From assembly GCF_032102965.1 (NCBI RefSeq), contig NZ_CP134880.1, forward strand, positions 806,001 through 870,000: 64,000 nucleotides of DNA. The letters are read 5' to 3'. The position numbers and the translations under genes were made by a program. The notes under the pieces are model-generated. The model was not told where the DNA came from. It did no database searches and saw only the letters and a list, made by a program, of their open reading frames with translations. Of this stretch, positions 7,577 to 17,207 are shown in pieces. How positions within the stretch are numbered: the first letter of the stretch is position 1; the number at the start of each line of letters is the position of its first letter. This stretch comes from Demequina capsici (GTDB lineage: Bacteria; Actinomycetota; Actinomycetes; Actinomycetales; Demequinaceae).

Positions 7577-8980
7577 TCAGGCGTTCGCGCCCTCGACCGC
7601 CTTCACCTCGGTGAGGATCTCCTCGACCTTGGTCTTCGCGTCGCCGAACAGCATCGCCGAGTTCTCACGGAAGAACAGCGGGTTCTGCACGCCCGCATAC
7701 CCGGTGGCCATGGAGCGCTTGAAGACGATGCACTGCTTGGCCTTCCAGACCTCCATCACGGGCATGCCGGCAAGCGGCGAGCCCGGGTCCTCGAGCGCGG
7801 ATGGGTTGACCACGTCGTTCGCGCCGATGACGAGGACGACGTCCGTCTCGGGGAAGTCGTCGTTGATCTCGTCCATCTCGAGCACGATGTCGTACGGCAC
7901 CTTGGCCTCGGCCAGCAGCACGTTCATGTGCCCAGGCAGGCGGCCGGCGACCGGGTGGACTCCGAAGCGCACCTCGACGCCGCGCGCCCGCAGGTTGGCG
8001 ACCAGGTCCGCCACGGGGTACTGCGCCTTCGCGACGGCCATGCCGTAGCCGGGCACGATCACCACGGACGACGCCTCGGTGAGCATCGCCGCCACGTCGG
8101 CCGCCTGCACCTCGGTGTGCTCGCCCTGCTCCGTGGAGGCCGACGAGGTGCCGCCCTCGGTGCCGAAGCCGCCGAGGATGACCGAGATGAACGCGCGGTT
8201 CATCGCCTTGCACATGAGGTACGACAGGATGGCACCGGACGAGCCGACGAGCGCGCCCGTGACGATCAGCAGGTCGTTGTTCAGCATGAGGCCCGCCGCG
8301 GCGGCGGCCCAACCGGAGTACGAGTTGAGCATCGACACGACGACAGGCATGTCGCCACCGCCGATCGCAGCCACCAGGTGGAGGCCCAGCAGCAGCGCGA
8401 TCACGGTCATGATCAGCAGCGGCACGATGCTGCCGGTCGCCAGGTACCAGCCCATGAGGCCCAGCGAGACGACGATCGCGCCCAGGTTCAACCAGTTGCG
8501 GCCCGGGAGGGTCAACGGGTTGGACTTGATGCGTGCGGACAGCTTCAGGTACGCGATGATCGAGCCGGTCAGCGTGACGGCGCCGATGAAGACGCCCAGG
8601 AACACCTCGATCTGGTGGACGGCGTCGGCGCTCTCGGTGAGGTGGGAGTTGTAGCCCACGAGCACCGCGGCAGCTCCGACGAAGCTGTGCAGCATCGCGA
8701 TGAGCTCCGGCATCTGCGTCATCTCGACGGTGCGGGCCCGCCAGATGCCGATGCCGGCGCCGATCGCGAAGACACAGGCGATCAGCAGGGCCGCCTGGAG
8801 CGGGCGGTCGGAGACGTCGAGCGACAGGATGACCGTGGCGACCAGTGCGAGGCCCATGCCGACCATGCCGAGCATGTTGCCGCGTCGAGCAGTCTCCTGC
8901 TTGGACAGGCCCTGGAGCGACAGGACGAAGAGGATGGCCGCGACGACGTACGTCGCCTGGGCGAGCGAGGTGAGCGTCAT
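7577..8980 (-). CDS. pntB: NAD(P) transhydrogenase subunit beta
   Basis: Membrane subunit of the proton-translocating transhydrogenase, which uses the proton gradient to reduce NADP+ with NADH. At 467 aa it has the usual length. The N-terminal half holds about eight to nine helices (domain II). The C-terminal NADP(H)-binding domain III contains [19 protein letters not shown] and [21 protein letters not shown], the hallmark GYGMA and HPVAGRMPGH motifs. The frame stays open far upstream, but the ATG at 8980 is chosen because [18 protein letters not shown] starts the first helix and overlaps the pntA stop by one base (TGATG). Confidence 0.96.
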   Translation of the reverse strand: MTLTSLAQATYVVAAILFVLSLQGLSKQETARRGNMLGMVGMGLALVATVILSLDVSDRPLQAALLIACVFAIGAGIGIWRARTVEMTQMPELIAMLHSFVGAAAVLVGYNSHLTESADAVHQIEVFLGVFIGAVTLTGSIIAYLKLSARIKSNPLTLPGRNWLNLGAIVVSLGLMGWYLATGSIVPLLIMTVIALLLGLHLVAAIGGGDMPVVVSMLNSYSGWAAAAAGLMLNNDLLIVTGALVGSSGAILSYLMCKAMNRAFISVILGGFGTEGGTSSASTEQGEHTEVQAADVAAMLTEASSVVIVPGYGMAVAKAQYPVADLVANLRARGVEVRFGVHPVAGRLPGHMNVLLAEAKVPYDIVLEMDEINDDFPETDVVLVIGANDVVNPSALEDPGSPLAGMPVMEVWKAKQCIVFKRSMATGYAGVQNPLFFRENSAMLFGDAKTKVEEILTEVKAVEGANA

Positions 8981-10542
8981 CACGCGTCCTTCCTGAACAT
9001 GCCGAGCATCCGGTAGGTCACCATGAAGCCTCCGAAGATGTTGATGCTGGCGATCGCTGCTGCCACGAAGGCGAGCGTGGCGACCACCGGGTCGGACGAG
9101 CCGATCTGCAGGAGCGCGCCGACCAGGATGATGCCGGAGATCGCGTTGGTCTGACTCATCAGCGGCGTGTGCAGCGAGTGCTTCACGTTGCTGATGACGT
9201 AGAAGCCGACGATGACCGCGAGCGCGAACACCGTGAGGTGCTGCACCGTGGCGGAGTCGGCGAACGACAGGAGCAGGAGGGCCGTGACGGCGCCGATCCC
9301 GTACAGGATGTTGCGGCGCTTCGACCTGCGGGCGGCCTCCTCCGTGGCGAGCCGTGACTTCTCCGCGAGCTCCTCGGCGGTCGGGGCAGTGGGGGCGGCG
9401 GTCGAGGGCGCCGCAGCCGACACCGACACGGGCGGCGGCGGCCACATGATCTCGCCCTGGTGCGCGACGGTCATGCCGCGCTGGACCACGTCCTCGAGGT
9501 CCAGCACCAGCTCGCCGTCCTTGCCGGGAGTGAGCAGGGCCATGAGGTGCACGATGTTGGTGCCGAGCAGCGTCGACGTGTGGCGCGGCATGCGGCTGGT
9601 GAGGTCGGTGTAGCCGACCACGATCACTCCGCCGTCGGTGGTGATGGTCTTGCCGGGCTCGGTGAGCTCGCAGTTGCCGCCGCCGGAGGCGGCGAGGTCC
9701 ACGACCACGGACCCGGGTCGCATCGAGGCGACCATGGCTGCGGTGATGGTGGTGGGAGCCGCACCGCGCACCAGGGCGGTCGTGATGACCACGTCGGCGT
9801 TCGCGGCCTCGGCCGCGTAGACCCGCATCGCTGCGGCCTGCTGCTCCTCGGTGAGGGGCTTGGCATAGCCGTCGGCGCTGATCTCCTGCTGAGCCTCCGG
9901 CGCGTCGACGAAGGTGCCGCCCATGGAGCCGATCTGCTCGGCCACCTCGGGACGGACGTCGAATGCCCGCACCTGAGCGCCGAGCGAGCTGGCCGCGCCG
10001 ATGGCTGCGAGGCCCGCGACGCCGGCGCCGATGACGAAGACGGTCGCGGGCTTCGTCTTGCCGGCCGCGGTCACCTGGCCGGTGAACATGCCGCCGTAGG
10101 CCTCCGCCGCCTCGATGACGGCGCGGTAGCCCGCGACGTTCGACATCGTGGACAGCACGTCGATCGACTGCGCCCGGGAGATGCGAGGCACCGCGTCGAG
10201 CGCGAGCGCGGTCACGCCCTTCTTCGCGAGCGTGGCGACCAGCTTCGCGTTGGAGTGCGGAGCCATCGTCGCGATGAGCGTCGCGCCTTCCCGCAGCAGC
10301 TTGATCTGCGCAGGGGCGGGGGCGTTGACGCACGTCACGATGTCCGCGCCCCACGCGTCCGCGGCGTCGACGAGCGTCGCTCCGGACTCGGTGTACTGCT
10401 CGTCGAGGAAGCTGGCCGCCGTGCCGGCGCCCTGCTGGACCACCACCTCGTAGCCGAGCTTGACGAGCTGCGCGACCGAGGCGGGGCTGGCGGCGACCAG
10501 CCTCTCGCCGCGGCGGGTCTCTGCCGGGACCCCTATCTTCAT
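8980..10542 (-). CDS. pntA: NAD(P) transhydrogenase subunit alpha
   Basis: 520 aa. The first 370 residues form the NAD(H)-binding domain I, related to alanine dehydrogenase ([20 protein letters not shown] at the N-terminus, Rossmann loop [18 protein letters not shown]). A proline-rich linker follows, then four helices that contribute to the proton channel. This is the undivided E. coli-like PntA layout rather than the split PntAA/PntAB form common in alphaproteobacteria. It is coupled to pntB by a 1-base overlap. The complex sits in the cytoplasmic membrane and supplies NADPH for biosynthesis and redox defence. Confidence 0.96.
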   Translation of the reverse strand: MKIGVPAETRRGERLVAASPASVAQLVKLGYEVVVQQGAGTAASFLDEQYTESGATLVDAADAWGADIVTCVNAPAPAQIKLLREGATLIATMAPHSNAKLVATLAKKGVTALALDAVPRISRAQSIDVLSTMSNVAGYRAVIEAAEAYGGMFTGQVTAAGKTKPATVFVIGAGVAGLAAIGAASSLGAQVRAFDVRPEVAEQIGSMGGTFVDAPEAQQEISADGYAKPLTEEQQAAAMRVYAAEAANADVVITTALVRGAAPTTITAAMVASMRPGSVVVDLAASGGGNCELTEPGKTITTDGGVIVVGYTDLTSRMPRHTSTLLGTNIVHLMALLTPGKDGELVLDLEDVVQRGMTVAHQGEIMWPPPPVSVSAAAPSTAAPTAPTAEELAEKSRLATEEAARRSKRRNILYGIGAVTALLLLSFADSATVQHLTVFALAVIVGFYVISNVKHSLHTPLMSQTNAISGIILVGALLQIGSSDPVVATLAFVAAAIASINIFGGFMVTYRMLGMFRKDA

Positions 10543-10989
10543 CGTCGATCCTTGTCCGCCGCCCCATGGCGCAGGGCGTGAGCCGCGCGGTTCCGGGGAG
10601 ACCGTTGCGTCGGGTGGCCCTCCACCGGTGGCGCGGGCCGCATGGACATCCGTCGAGGGAACTCTAGCCGCCGCGCGCGGGGCGACGCGTGGTACCTAGT
10701 ACCCGGGCTGCCGAGGCTCTCGCGGGCGGCGATGGGGTATATCCCGACGGGAGCGTCCAAGACAAGCCGAGTGTGATGTGAGATTCCTCACTCCAGGCGG
10801 TGAGTCCTTGTGGACTTTCTCACTCCGTCGCTAGGGTCGCGGCATCGCGTGTCACGTTGATGCGTTCTGAGCGGCAGTCCCCGTCGGCTCCTGAACGCCG
10901 ACCGTTCGATGCTCCGCGTCGGCGTGCTCGTGCGAAATAGTTGAGGCTTGAGCGCGCGGTGCGCCTCGAGCATGCCTGAGGGGGACATC
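10543..10989. other. Intergenic region, divergent promoters of pntAB and a surface-protein gene
   Basis: No gene is seen in these 447 bp. The left part must hold the pntA promoter; a short inverted repeat GGTAC-CTA-GTACC lies at 10691-10703. The right part has two nested inverted repeats and a CRP-like site (10777-10792), described separately, about 165-210 bp before the surface-protein start. Confidence 0.6.
10777..10792. promoter_or_regulatory. CRP/GlxR-like site upstream of the lectin-like surface protein
   Basis: TGTGAGATTCCTCACT matches TGTGA-N6-TCACA at nine of ten fixed positions. It also reads as inverted repeat GTGAG-ATTC-CTCAC. A second GTGAG (10800-10804) and CTCAC (10819-10823) pair follows, enclosing AGTCC-TTGT-GGACT. 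The regulator is inferred from the known actinobacterial GlxR/Crp consensus. Confidence 0.45.
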
Positions 10990-12936
10990 TTGGCGTCGTC
11001 GCGCGTCCGCACATCCATCCGTTCGGTTCCGGTCGGCGTCGTCGCGCTGCTCGCGGTGGCGGCTCCCGCGGCTCACGCCGCTCTGCTCGGCACCCTGCTG
11101 CTCGACGAGACCTTCGCCGGGACGAGCGTCGCCGACTCGCGGGCCATGGGCCTGGGTGACGCCTGCCTGACCTCCGCCACGGCCGCGCCGACGGCGGGGG
11201 AGTCGGACCTGGGCCCCTGCGTGTCGACCGTCGGTGCGCCAGGCGCGACCTCGGACCCTGGCTACCTGCAGCTCACCGACGTCCGCGGCAATCGCGTGGG
11301 CGGCATGCTGTTCGATCGGGCCCTGCCCTCGTCGGCCGGCCTGGTGATCCAGTTCGATCAGTACCAGTACGGAGGATCGGGCGCCGACGGCATCGGGTTC
11401 TTCCTGACGGACGGCTCCTACTCGCTGACGACGGCGGGGGGTGACGGAGGCTCGCTCGGCTACGCCCAGAAGGGCGGCATGCCCGGCGTCGACGGCGGCT
11501 ACCTGGGCGTCGGCCTCGATGCGTTCGGGAACTTCGTGGCGGACACCGAGACGCGCGGCTCGGGCTGCGCCGTGCCGTCCCCGTACTCCGCGACGCCGAA
11601 CACCGTGACGCTGCGCGGGCCGGGCGATGGCACCGTCGGGTACTGCATGCTCGCCTCGACGGTCGATGCCTCGGGCGCCTCGACCCTGCCCGCGACGCTG
11701 AGATCCGCGACCGGCCCTGACGGGGCGCTGCGCAACGTCCGCATCACCGTGAGCCCCGACGCGATGCCTCTCGTCACCGTGGAGATCGACTTCACCGGCA
11801 CGGGCACCGACTTCCAGGCCGTGCTCTCGTACCAGATGACCGATGCGGCCCCCTCCACCTACAAGTTCGGCTTCTCCTCGTCCACAGGGGGCAGCACCGA
11901 CGTCCACCTGATCCGTAACGTGCGTTTCACGACCGTCGATGCGCTCGGCAGCCTGAGCCTCGTCGCCCAGGTGGACAACTCCGTGTCGCACGCCACCACG
12001 TACACCGTGGGCGATGTGGTGCCCGTGCAGCTCGTCGTGACGAACACCGGTCTGGAGCCGGTGACAGGGGTGACGGTCACGAGCCCGACGGTCGCTCACC
12101 TCGTGTGCCCGTCCGACAGCCTGGGCGCCGCCGGCACGGCTGACTCGTCCATGGTCTGCACGGGCACGCATGCGGTGAGCGTCGGCGACGTCACGCAGGC
12201 GACGCTGACGCTCGACGCGACCGCCGCCGCCGTGGACTCCACCTCCGCGACGGTGTCGGCGGCGGACAGCGTGCAGGTGGACCTCGTGCTCGCCGAGCCC
12301 GGCCTGTCCGTGGGGACGACGCCCACCCTCGAGGACGCCGATGGCGACGGGGACGCGGACCCGGGCGAACGCGTCGACTATGCCTACACCGTGACCAACA
12401 CGGGCAACGTTCCGCTCACGGACGTCGCCGTCATCGGCTCCGTGGCGGGTGCCACCACGTGCGAGTCGACCACGCTCGCGCCGGGTGCGTCCACGACCTG
12501 CACCGCGGCCGCCCCCTACGTGGTCACCCCCGCCGACGTGGTGGCCGGGCGCATCGTCGACCCGGCGACGGCATCGGGCGAGCCTCCCGCAGGCGTGGCG
12601 ACCCCGAGCCCTGCCGCAGCGGTGGCGCTGGTGCCGGTGTCCGTCGCCGCGCCCGTCCCGGCAGAGGCCGCAGCCGACGCTTCCGATACCGCACCCTCTG
12701 TGGCCGCGAGCCCATCCCCTGTGACCGCGAGCCCATCCGCCGAGGCGGGGGCGGCCGCGCCCACCGTGGCGGCGGACCAGGTCACGAAGGTCGAGTCGGA
12801 CCCCGCGACCCGCGCGCCGGGCGGTGCGCTCGCCTCCACGGGAGCCGAGACCGCGCCGCTCGCCTGGGTCTCCCTGGCGCTCGCGGCTGCGGGTGCGGGC
12901 AGCCTCATGCTGGGCCGGAGGGTCATGCGCCGGTGA
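10990..12936 (+). CDS. Lectin-like, DUF11-repeat cell-wall protein with LAxTG anchor
   Basis: A secreted surface protein of about 648 aa. A signal peptide (ASSRVRTSIRSVPVG followed by a hydrophobic run ending AAHA) would be cut near residue 30. Residues about 40-310 resemble a bacterial L-type lectin-like sandwich (IQFDQYQYGGSGADGIGFFL). Two DUF11-like beta domains follow near 325-440 and 450-550, with VTNTG motifs in each. After a long Ala/Pro/Ser linker comes LASTG (614-618), a hydrophobic helix and RRVMRR, a sorting signal of the LAxTG type used by class E sortases. TTG at 10990 is chosen because GAGGGGGA lies just upstream; the in-frame ATG at 10972 lacks a good ribosome site. Likely role: sugar binding or adhesion (inferred). 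Confidence 0.82.
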   Translation: MASSRVRTSIRSVPVGVVALLAVAAPAAHAALLGTLLLDETFAGTSVADSRAMGLGDACLTSATAAPTAGESDLGPCVSTVGAPGATSDPGYLQLTDVRGNRVGGMLFDRALPSSAGLVIQFDQYQYGGSGADGIGFFLTDGSYSLTTAGGDGGSLGYAQKGGMPGVDGGYLGVGLDAFGNFVADTETRGSGCAVPSPYSATPNTVTLRGPGDGTVGYCMLASTVDASGASTLPATLRSATGPDGALRNVRITVSPDAMPLVTVEIDFTGTGTDFQAVLSYQMTDAAPSTYKFGFSSSTGGSTDVHLIRNVRFTTVDALGSLSLVAQVDNSVSHATTYTVGDVVPVQLVVTNTGLEPVTGVTVTSPTVAHLVCPSDSLGAAGTADSSMVCTGTHAVSVGDVTQATLTLDATAAAVDSTSATVSAADSVQVDLVLAEPGLSVGTTPTLEDADGDGDADPGERVDYAYTVTNTGNVPLTDVAVIGSVAGATTCESTTLAPGASTTCTAAAPYVVTPADVVAGRIVDPATASGEPPAGVATPSPAAAVALVPVSVAAPVPAEAAADASDTAPSVAASPSPVTASPSAEAGAAAPTVAADQVTKVESDPATRAPGGALASTGAETAPLAWVSLALAAAGAGSLMLGRRVMRR

Positions 12937-12943
12937 GGCCGGG

Positions 12944-13315
12944 TCAGTCCCGCTCCACCTCCGTGGTGCCCTCGTAGAGGCCCACGAGGTTGCCATCCGG
13001 GTCGGAGATGACGGCCCACCAGCTCGTGTCCGTGATCTCCGCCTTGCCGCGCATGACCGTCGCACCATGCTGGACCGCCAAGGCCAGCGTGTCGTCGATC
13101 GAGTCGACCTCGACATACGAACGCGGCTGCGTGAAGCCCTCGCCGCGAGGCGCGAGCCCACCCCCGCTGATCCCGTTCGGCGCCTGCCACATGGGGTAGT
13201 CCTCGAAACCCGGCGGGGCGGCGATCCGCCAGCCGAACAGGGCCGAGTAGAACGACCGTGCCGCGTCCATGTCGGTCACAGGGATGTCGATGTGGGTGAT
13301 GTCGCCGTGCGCCAT
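12944..13315 (-). CDS. VOC-family protein (glyoxalase/bleomycin-resistance fold)
   Basis: A 123-aa protein made of the two beta-alpha-beta-beta-beta modules of the vicinal oxygen chelate fold. The first starts GDITHIDIPVTDMDAARSFY and continues into FGWRIAAPPGFEDYPMW; the second ends VISDPDGNLVGLYEGT. The relatives are small metal-dependent or binding proteins of unknown substrate, often annotated as glyoxalases. It stands alone, convergent with the surface-protein gene eight bases away. No specific substrate can be assigned. Confidence 0.85.
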   Translation of the reverse strand: MAHGDITHIDIPVTDMDAARSFYSALFGWRIAAPPGFEDYPMWQAPNGISGGGLAPRGEGFTQPRSYVEVDSIDDTLALAVQHGATVMRGKAEITDTSWWAVISDPDGNLVGLYEGTTEVERD

Positions 13316-13501
13316 GATGGCTCCCCTGGGGTGGTGCGCCTTCCGGGTCGAGGCGCCTCCGCATCATCGTCTCCCCGGACGCCCGTGGCCGCAACGGCTG
13401 CGACGGCCCGCCCGGCGCCGCCAGGATCAGGGTCACGACCAGGGTCAGGACCAGGGTTGTCCCCCATGCGGCGACGGCTCCCGCGCCGCTACTGTGGCCA
13501 T

Positions 13502-14428
13502 GTGACCACGATCAGCACCCGCGCTCTCACGCGCAGCTTCGGTCCCGTCACGGCTGTCTCCGACCTCACGCTCGACCTGCCGTCCGGCGTCGTCGGCCTC
13601 GTCGGTGCGAACGGCGCCGGCAAGTCCACCCTCATCAAGATGCTGCTGGGCCTGATGCCGCCCACCTCTGGCACCGCGAGCATCCTCGGCCTCGACTGCC
13701 TGACCGAAGGCCTCGCAATCCGCGAGATCGTCGGCTACATGCCGGAGAGCGAATGCCTGCCGCTCGACGTCGCCGCCACCGAGTTCCTGGTGCACATGGC
13801 GCGCATGTCCGGCCTTCCCTCCAACGTCGCCCGCGAGCGCGCCGCCGACACGCTGCGCCACGTGGGCCTGTACGAGGAGCGATACCGTCCCATCGGGGGC
13901 TATTCGACGGGCATGAAGCAGCGCGTCAAGCTGGCGCAGGCACTCGTCCACGATCCCAGGCTGGTCTTCCTGGATGAGCCCACCAACGGGCTCGACCCGG
14001 CCGGCCGCGACGACATGCTGGATCTCATCGCGCGCGTCAGCGGCGACTTCGGCATCTCGGTCGTGGTGACGAGCCACCTGCTGGGCGAGCTCGAGCGCAT
14101 CAGCGACCACATCGTCGTCATCGAGGCGGGCATGCTGCGCCGCTCCACCTCCACCGCGGACGCGACGCAGATGAGCGGCTCTCTGCTCGTCGAGGTCACC
14201 GAGCAGTCCGATGCCGTAGCCGAGCGGTTGCGCGGTCGCGGCGCCGCAGTGGTCGCCGGCCCCACGCCGGGAACGCTGGCCGTGGAGATCACCGACGCCG
14301 ACGTCGCCGGGTGGGTGGTGTCCGCCGCAGCCGAGCTGGGCGTGGGCCTCGTGCGCCTGCAGCGCCGCCGCCATCACCTGGCCGAGATGTTCGAGACCAC
14401 GCCCACCCCTGGCGAGGTGAAGCGATGA
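13502..14428 (+). CDS. ABC-2-type transporter ATP-binding protein (pair 1)
   Basis: 308 aa with Walker A GANGAGKST (near residue 38), signature YSTGMKQRVKLAQAL, Walker B LVFLDEPTNGLDP and H-loop VVTSHLLGELE. The GTG at 13502 is the start: the conserved domain begins directly with TTISTRALTRSFG. There is no ribosome site, but TACTGT lies 6 bases before the GTG, which suggests a leaderless transcript. It is the first gene of a four-gene string (ATPase, permease, ATPase, permease) joined by ATGA overlaps. The substrate is unknown; the layout fits a heterodimeric ABC-2 exporter. Confidence 0.92.
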   Translation: MTTISTRALTRSFGPVTAVSDLTLDLPSGVVGLVGANGAGKSTLIKMLLGLMPPTSGTASILGLDCLTEGLAIREIVGYMPESECLPLDVAATEFLVHMARMSGLPSNVARERAADTLRHVGLYEERYRPIGGYSTGMKQRVKLAQALVHDPRLVFLDEPTNGLDPAGRDDMLDLIARVSGDFGISVVVTSHLLGELERISDHIVVIEAGMLRRSTSTADATQMSGSLLVEVTEQSDAVAERLRGRGAAVVAGPTPGTLAVEITDADVAGWVVSAAAELGVGLVRLQRRRHHLAEMFETTPTPGEVKR

Positions 14429-15318
14429 CCGGCACCGACGCGCCTCGCTCTGTCATCCACGACATCGGGTTCCGGCACTACGACGGCCCGCGCCTGGGGC
14501 GCGGGTGGGCGTTCCGCTCGCTCCTCGTCGAGACGCTGCGCGGCGCCTTCGGCCTCGGCCGCCCCGCGCGCTACAAGATCATGCCGTGGGTCCTCGTAGG
14601 CCTGTTCACCGTCCCCGCCCTCGTCATCGTGACCGTCGCGATCCTCACCAAGCTCGACACCCTGCCGCTCAGCTACACCCAGTACCCCGTGGCGATCTCC
14701 CTGCTGACGTCCCTCTTCGTCGCGGGGCGCGCGCCGTACGCGGTCTCGCGCGACATCCGCGACGGCGTCATCCCGCTGTACCTCTCGCGCCCGATCACGC
14801 GCCGCGACTACGTGCTCGCGAAGGTGCTGGGCCTCGCGGCCGCTGTCTTCGCCTTCATCGCCACGCCCGTGACGGTGCTCTTCGTCGGCGCGCTGCTGGC
14901 CAAGTATCCGGTCGGCCATGAGGTGTGGGCCTGGCTCGGAGGCCTGCTCATGGCCGCGGCGCTGTCCGTGCTCGTGACGACGATCGCGCTCGCGATCGCC
15001 TCGTTCACCAAGCGTCGGGGCTTCGGCGTGGCTGCGATCCTCGCCACGTTCGTGCTGACCTCTGGGGTCTCGAACGTGCTCATCGACGTCGTCAGCATCA
15101 AGTCCACGCGCACGCACGGCACGTTCTTCGCGGTGCTCGACCCGTACCTGCTCGTCGACGGTCTGGCTGCGGCGTGGCTCGGCGTCGAGCCGCAGCACAG
15201 CACGTCGCAGCCCGACGGCGCGGTCGGTGCGCTCGTCTTCACCGCCGTGCTCGTGGTCGCGATCGCCGGGGCCGTCGCGATCCTCATGCGACGCTTCCGG
15301 AAGGTCGGTGGGGCATGA
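14425..15318 (+). CDS. ABC-2-type transporter permease (pair 1)
   Basis: A 297-aa membrane protein with about six helices. The motif DGVIPLYLSRPITRRDYVLAK, split between the first cytoplasmic loop and helix 3, is the E-loop-like coupling region typical of ABC-2 membrane proteins. The N-terminal 50 residues (including GFRHYDGPRLGRG) are cytoplasmic. Start and stop both overlap neighbours by 4 bases, so it is made in fixed ratio with the two ATPases. Substrate unknown. Confidence 0.88.
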   Translation: MTGTDAPRSVIHDIGFRHYDGPRLGRGWAFRSLLVETLRGAFGLGRPARYKIMPWVLVGLFTVPALVIVTVAILTKLDTLPLSYTQYPVAISLLTSLFVAGRAPYAVSRDIRDGVIPLYLSRPITRRDYVLAKVLGLAAAVFAFIATPVTVLFVGALLAKYPVGHEVWAWLGGLLMAAALSVLVTTIALAIASFTKRRGFGVAAILATFVLTSGVSNVLIDVVSIKSTRTHGTFFAVLDPYLLVDGLAAAWLGVEPQHSTSQPDGAVGALVFTAVLVVAIAGAVAILMRRFRKVGGA

Positions 15319-16226
15319 GCACGATCCAGCTCTCCGGCGTGTCCCGCTGGTTCGGCAACGTGGTGGCGGTCAACGACGTCACGATGACGGTCGGCCCCGG
15401 CGTGACCGGGCTGCTCGGCCCGAACGGCGCGGGGAAGTCCACACTGCTGGCGATGATGAGCGGCTTCCTGCCCCCGTCGTCGGGCACCGTGACACTCGAC
15501 GGTGAGCCGGTGTGGCGCCACCCGGACATCTACCGGACCGTCGGCCTCGTCCCCGAGGCCGAGGCGATGTTCGACTCCATGACGGCCCGGGAGTTCGTGA
15601 CCGCGAACGCCGAGCTCCACTACCTGCCGCGCCCGGCCGCCGCCGCGCTCGCCGCGATCGAGCAGGTGGAGATGCTCGAAGCGCTCGACCGGCCTATCGG
15701 CACCTTCTCCAAGGGCATGAAGCAGCGCATCAAGATGGCGACAGCGCTCGTCCATGAGCCTGCCGTCCTGCTGCTCGACGAGCCCTTCAACGGCATGGAC
15801 CCGCGCCAGCGACTCCACCTGCTCGGGTTGCTGCAGCGGCTCGGCGACAGCGGCACCACCGTCCTGTTCAGCAGCCACATCCTCGAGGAGGTCGAGGACA
15901 TCGCGGGCACCATCGAGGTGCTCGTGGCCGGGCGCCAGGCGGCATCCGGCAACTTCCGGGAGATCCGCCGACTCATGACCGGCCGACCCCACCAGTACGA
16001 GATCTCCTCGAGCGACGATCGCTCGCTCGCCGCCGCGATCATCGCCGACGGCGCCGCCGACGCCGTGAGCATCTCCGCCGCGGGCCTCCAGGTGCAGACG
16101 TCGAACTTCGGCGCGTTCGTGCACGCGTTGCCCCGGATCGCCGTCGCGGAAGGGATCTCGCTGCACGACGTGACGCCTGCCGATGAGTCGCTTGAGAGCG
16201 TCTTCGCCTACCTGGTCGCACGATGA
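15315..16226 (+). CDS. ABC-2-type transporter ATP-binding protein (pair 2)
   Basis: 303 aa, a paralogue of the first ATPase in this cluster: Walker A GPNGAGKST, signature FSKGMKQRIKMATAL, Walker B VLLLDEPFNGMDP and H-loop FSSHILEEVE. The start at 15315 overlaps the permease stop (ATGA). The final 80 residues form the small regulatory tail common in this family. Together with the next gene it gives a second half-transporter, so the four products may form one heterotetramer or two exporters. Confidence 0.92.
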   Translation: MSTIQLSGVSRWFGNVVAVNDVTMTVGPGVTGLLGPNGAGKSTLLAMMSGFLPPSSGTVTLDGEPVWRHPDIYRTVGLVPEAEAMFDSMTAREFVTANAELHYLPRPAAAALAAIEQVEMLEALDRPIGTFSKGMKQRIKMATALVHEPAVLLLDEPFNGMDPRQRLHLLGLLQRLGDSGTTVLFSSHILEEVEDIAGTIEVLVAGRQAASGNFREIRRLMTGRPHQYEISSSDDRSLAAAIIADGAADAVSISAAGLQVQTSNFGAFVHALPRIAVAEGISLHDVTPADESLESVFAYLVAR

Positions 16227-16251
16227 TCGACGCGCGCACCGAGGAGGTCTC

Positions 16252-16977
16252 ATGAACATCGTGGTGATGCGGCTCGCGTTCCGGTCGCTGCTCGGCAGCC
16301 GTCGTTCCTGGATCCTCGTGGGGCTCGCAGTGCTGCTGTTCGGCGTTGCCGGCCTCACGCGTTGGGGCTCCGGCGGCGACATCCACTCGTCCGCATCCCT
16401 GGTCATGAACTTCGGACTCGGCACGCTCGTGCCTGTGATGTGCCTGCTCATCGGCACGGGTGTCATCGCTCCCGAGATCGAGGACGGCTCCATCGTCTAT
16501 CTGCTTGCGAAGCCCTTGTCGCGGCGTGCGATCGCGCTGTCCAAGCTCTCCGTCGCCACCCTCGTGGCCGTCGTGTCCACCGTCGCGTCGATCGCGATCG
16601 CGTGCCTCATCGCGGGCGACGAGCACGGCCGCCTCGCGCTAGCCATGAGCGGCGCCACGGCGCTCGCCGCGGTCGCATACACGGCGGTGTTCTTCGCGAT
16701 CGCGATCCTCACGCGCAACCCGATCATCATCGGCCTCATCTACGCGTTGCTGTGGGAGGGGGTGCTCGCGGGCTACGTGCCGGGCGTGCGCGCGGTCAGC
16801 ATCCGCCAGTGGGCGCTCGCCCCCGCCGAGCAGCTGCTCACGGACCCGGGTGCGCTCGGCGTGAAGTCCGAGGTGGGGGTCGCGGTGGGTCTGCTGATGC
16901 TCGCGCTCGCCACAGCGGGCGCGATCGTCGCCGCAACGTGGCGGCTCGCGCGCCTGCCCGTCCGCGTCAGCGACTGA
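16252..16977 (+). CDS. ABC-2-type transporter permease (pair 2)
   Basis: A 241-aa membrane protein with about six helices. EIEDGSIVYLLAKPLSRRAI is the coupling motif, parallel to the one in the first permease (DGVIPLYLSRPITRR). The ATG at 16252 is preceded by GAGGAGGT at ideal spacing. There is a 25-bp gap after the previous ATPase, the only break in the four-gene string. A tRNA gene on the other strand follows 13 bases after the stop. Confidence 0.87.
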   Translation: MNIVVMRLAFRSLLGSRRSWILVGLAVLLFGVAGLTRWGSGGDIHSSASLVMNFGLGTLVPVMCLLIGTGVIAPEIEDGSIVYLLAKPLSRRAIALSKLSVATLVAVVSTVASIAIACLIAGDEHGRLALAMSGATALAAVAYTAVFFAIAILTRNPIIIGLIYALLWEGVLAGYVPGVRAVSIRQWALAPAEQLLTDPGALGVKSEVGVAVGLLMLALATAGAIVAATWRLARLPVRVSD

Positions 16978-16990
16978 CCGCGCCCCTCGG

Positions 16991-17064
16991 CGCCCCCGGC
17001 AGGATTCGAACCTGCGACCTGCGGATTAGAAGTCCGATGCTCTATCCAGCTGAGCTACGAGGGC
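16991..17064 (-). tRNA. tRNA-Arg (anticodon TCT)
   Basis: On the minus strand the 7-bp acceptor stem GCCCTCG pairs with CGGGGGC (one G-T pair). The D arm GCTC...GAGC and the T arm GCAGG-TTCGAAT-CCTGC are clear. The anticodon loop is CTTCTAA, giving anticodon TCT at 17028-17030 on the plus strand. No CCA is encoded. It reads AGA, a rare codon in this GC-rich genome. Confidence 0.95.
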
Positions 17065-17109
17065 CTGATGCGCATGGGCGCATGCACAAGGGTAGCGGGC
17101 GCGCGGGGG

Positions 17110-17177
17110 CGGGTCAGTCGGTCTTGCGGAAGGCGTCGGCAGCCTTCGAGCGTTGCGGAGATGACGACACTGACCCG
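17110..17177. repeat. Long-spaced inverted repeat before the LLM-oxidase fusion gene
   Basis: CGGGTCAGT (17110-17118) and ACTGACCCG (17169-17177) are exact reverse complements 50 bases apart, ending 30 bases before the next start. They may form a leader hairpin or be paired operator half-sites. The role is unknown. Confidence 0.35.
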
Positions 17178-17207
17178 TGAGACCCCGTCCTGAGGAGACC
17201 CCGCGCC

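Noticed and set aside
10691..10703. GGTAC-CTA-GTACC as pntA operator
   Set aside because: Only 5-bp arms and no second copy; it could be chance.
13316..13501. A small gene between the VOC and ABC genes
   Set aside because: Frames here are arginine/glycine-rich shadows without start signals.
16991..17064. tRNA-Arg as a phage or island attachment site
   Set aside because: No integrase and no repeated tRNA 3' end in the window.
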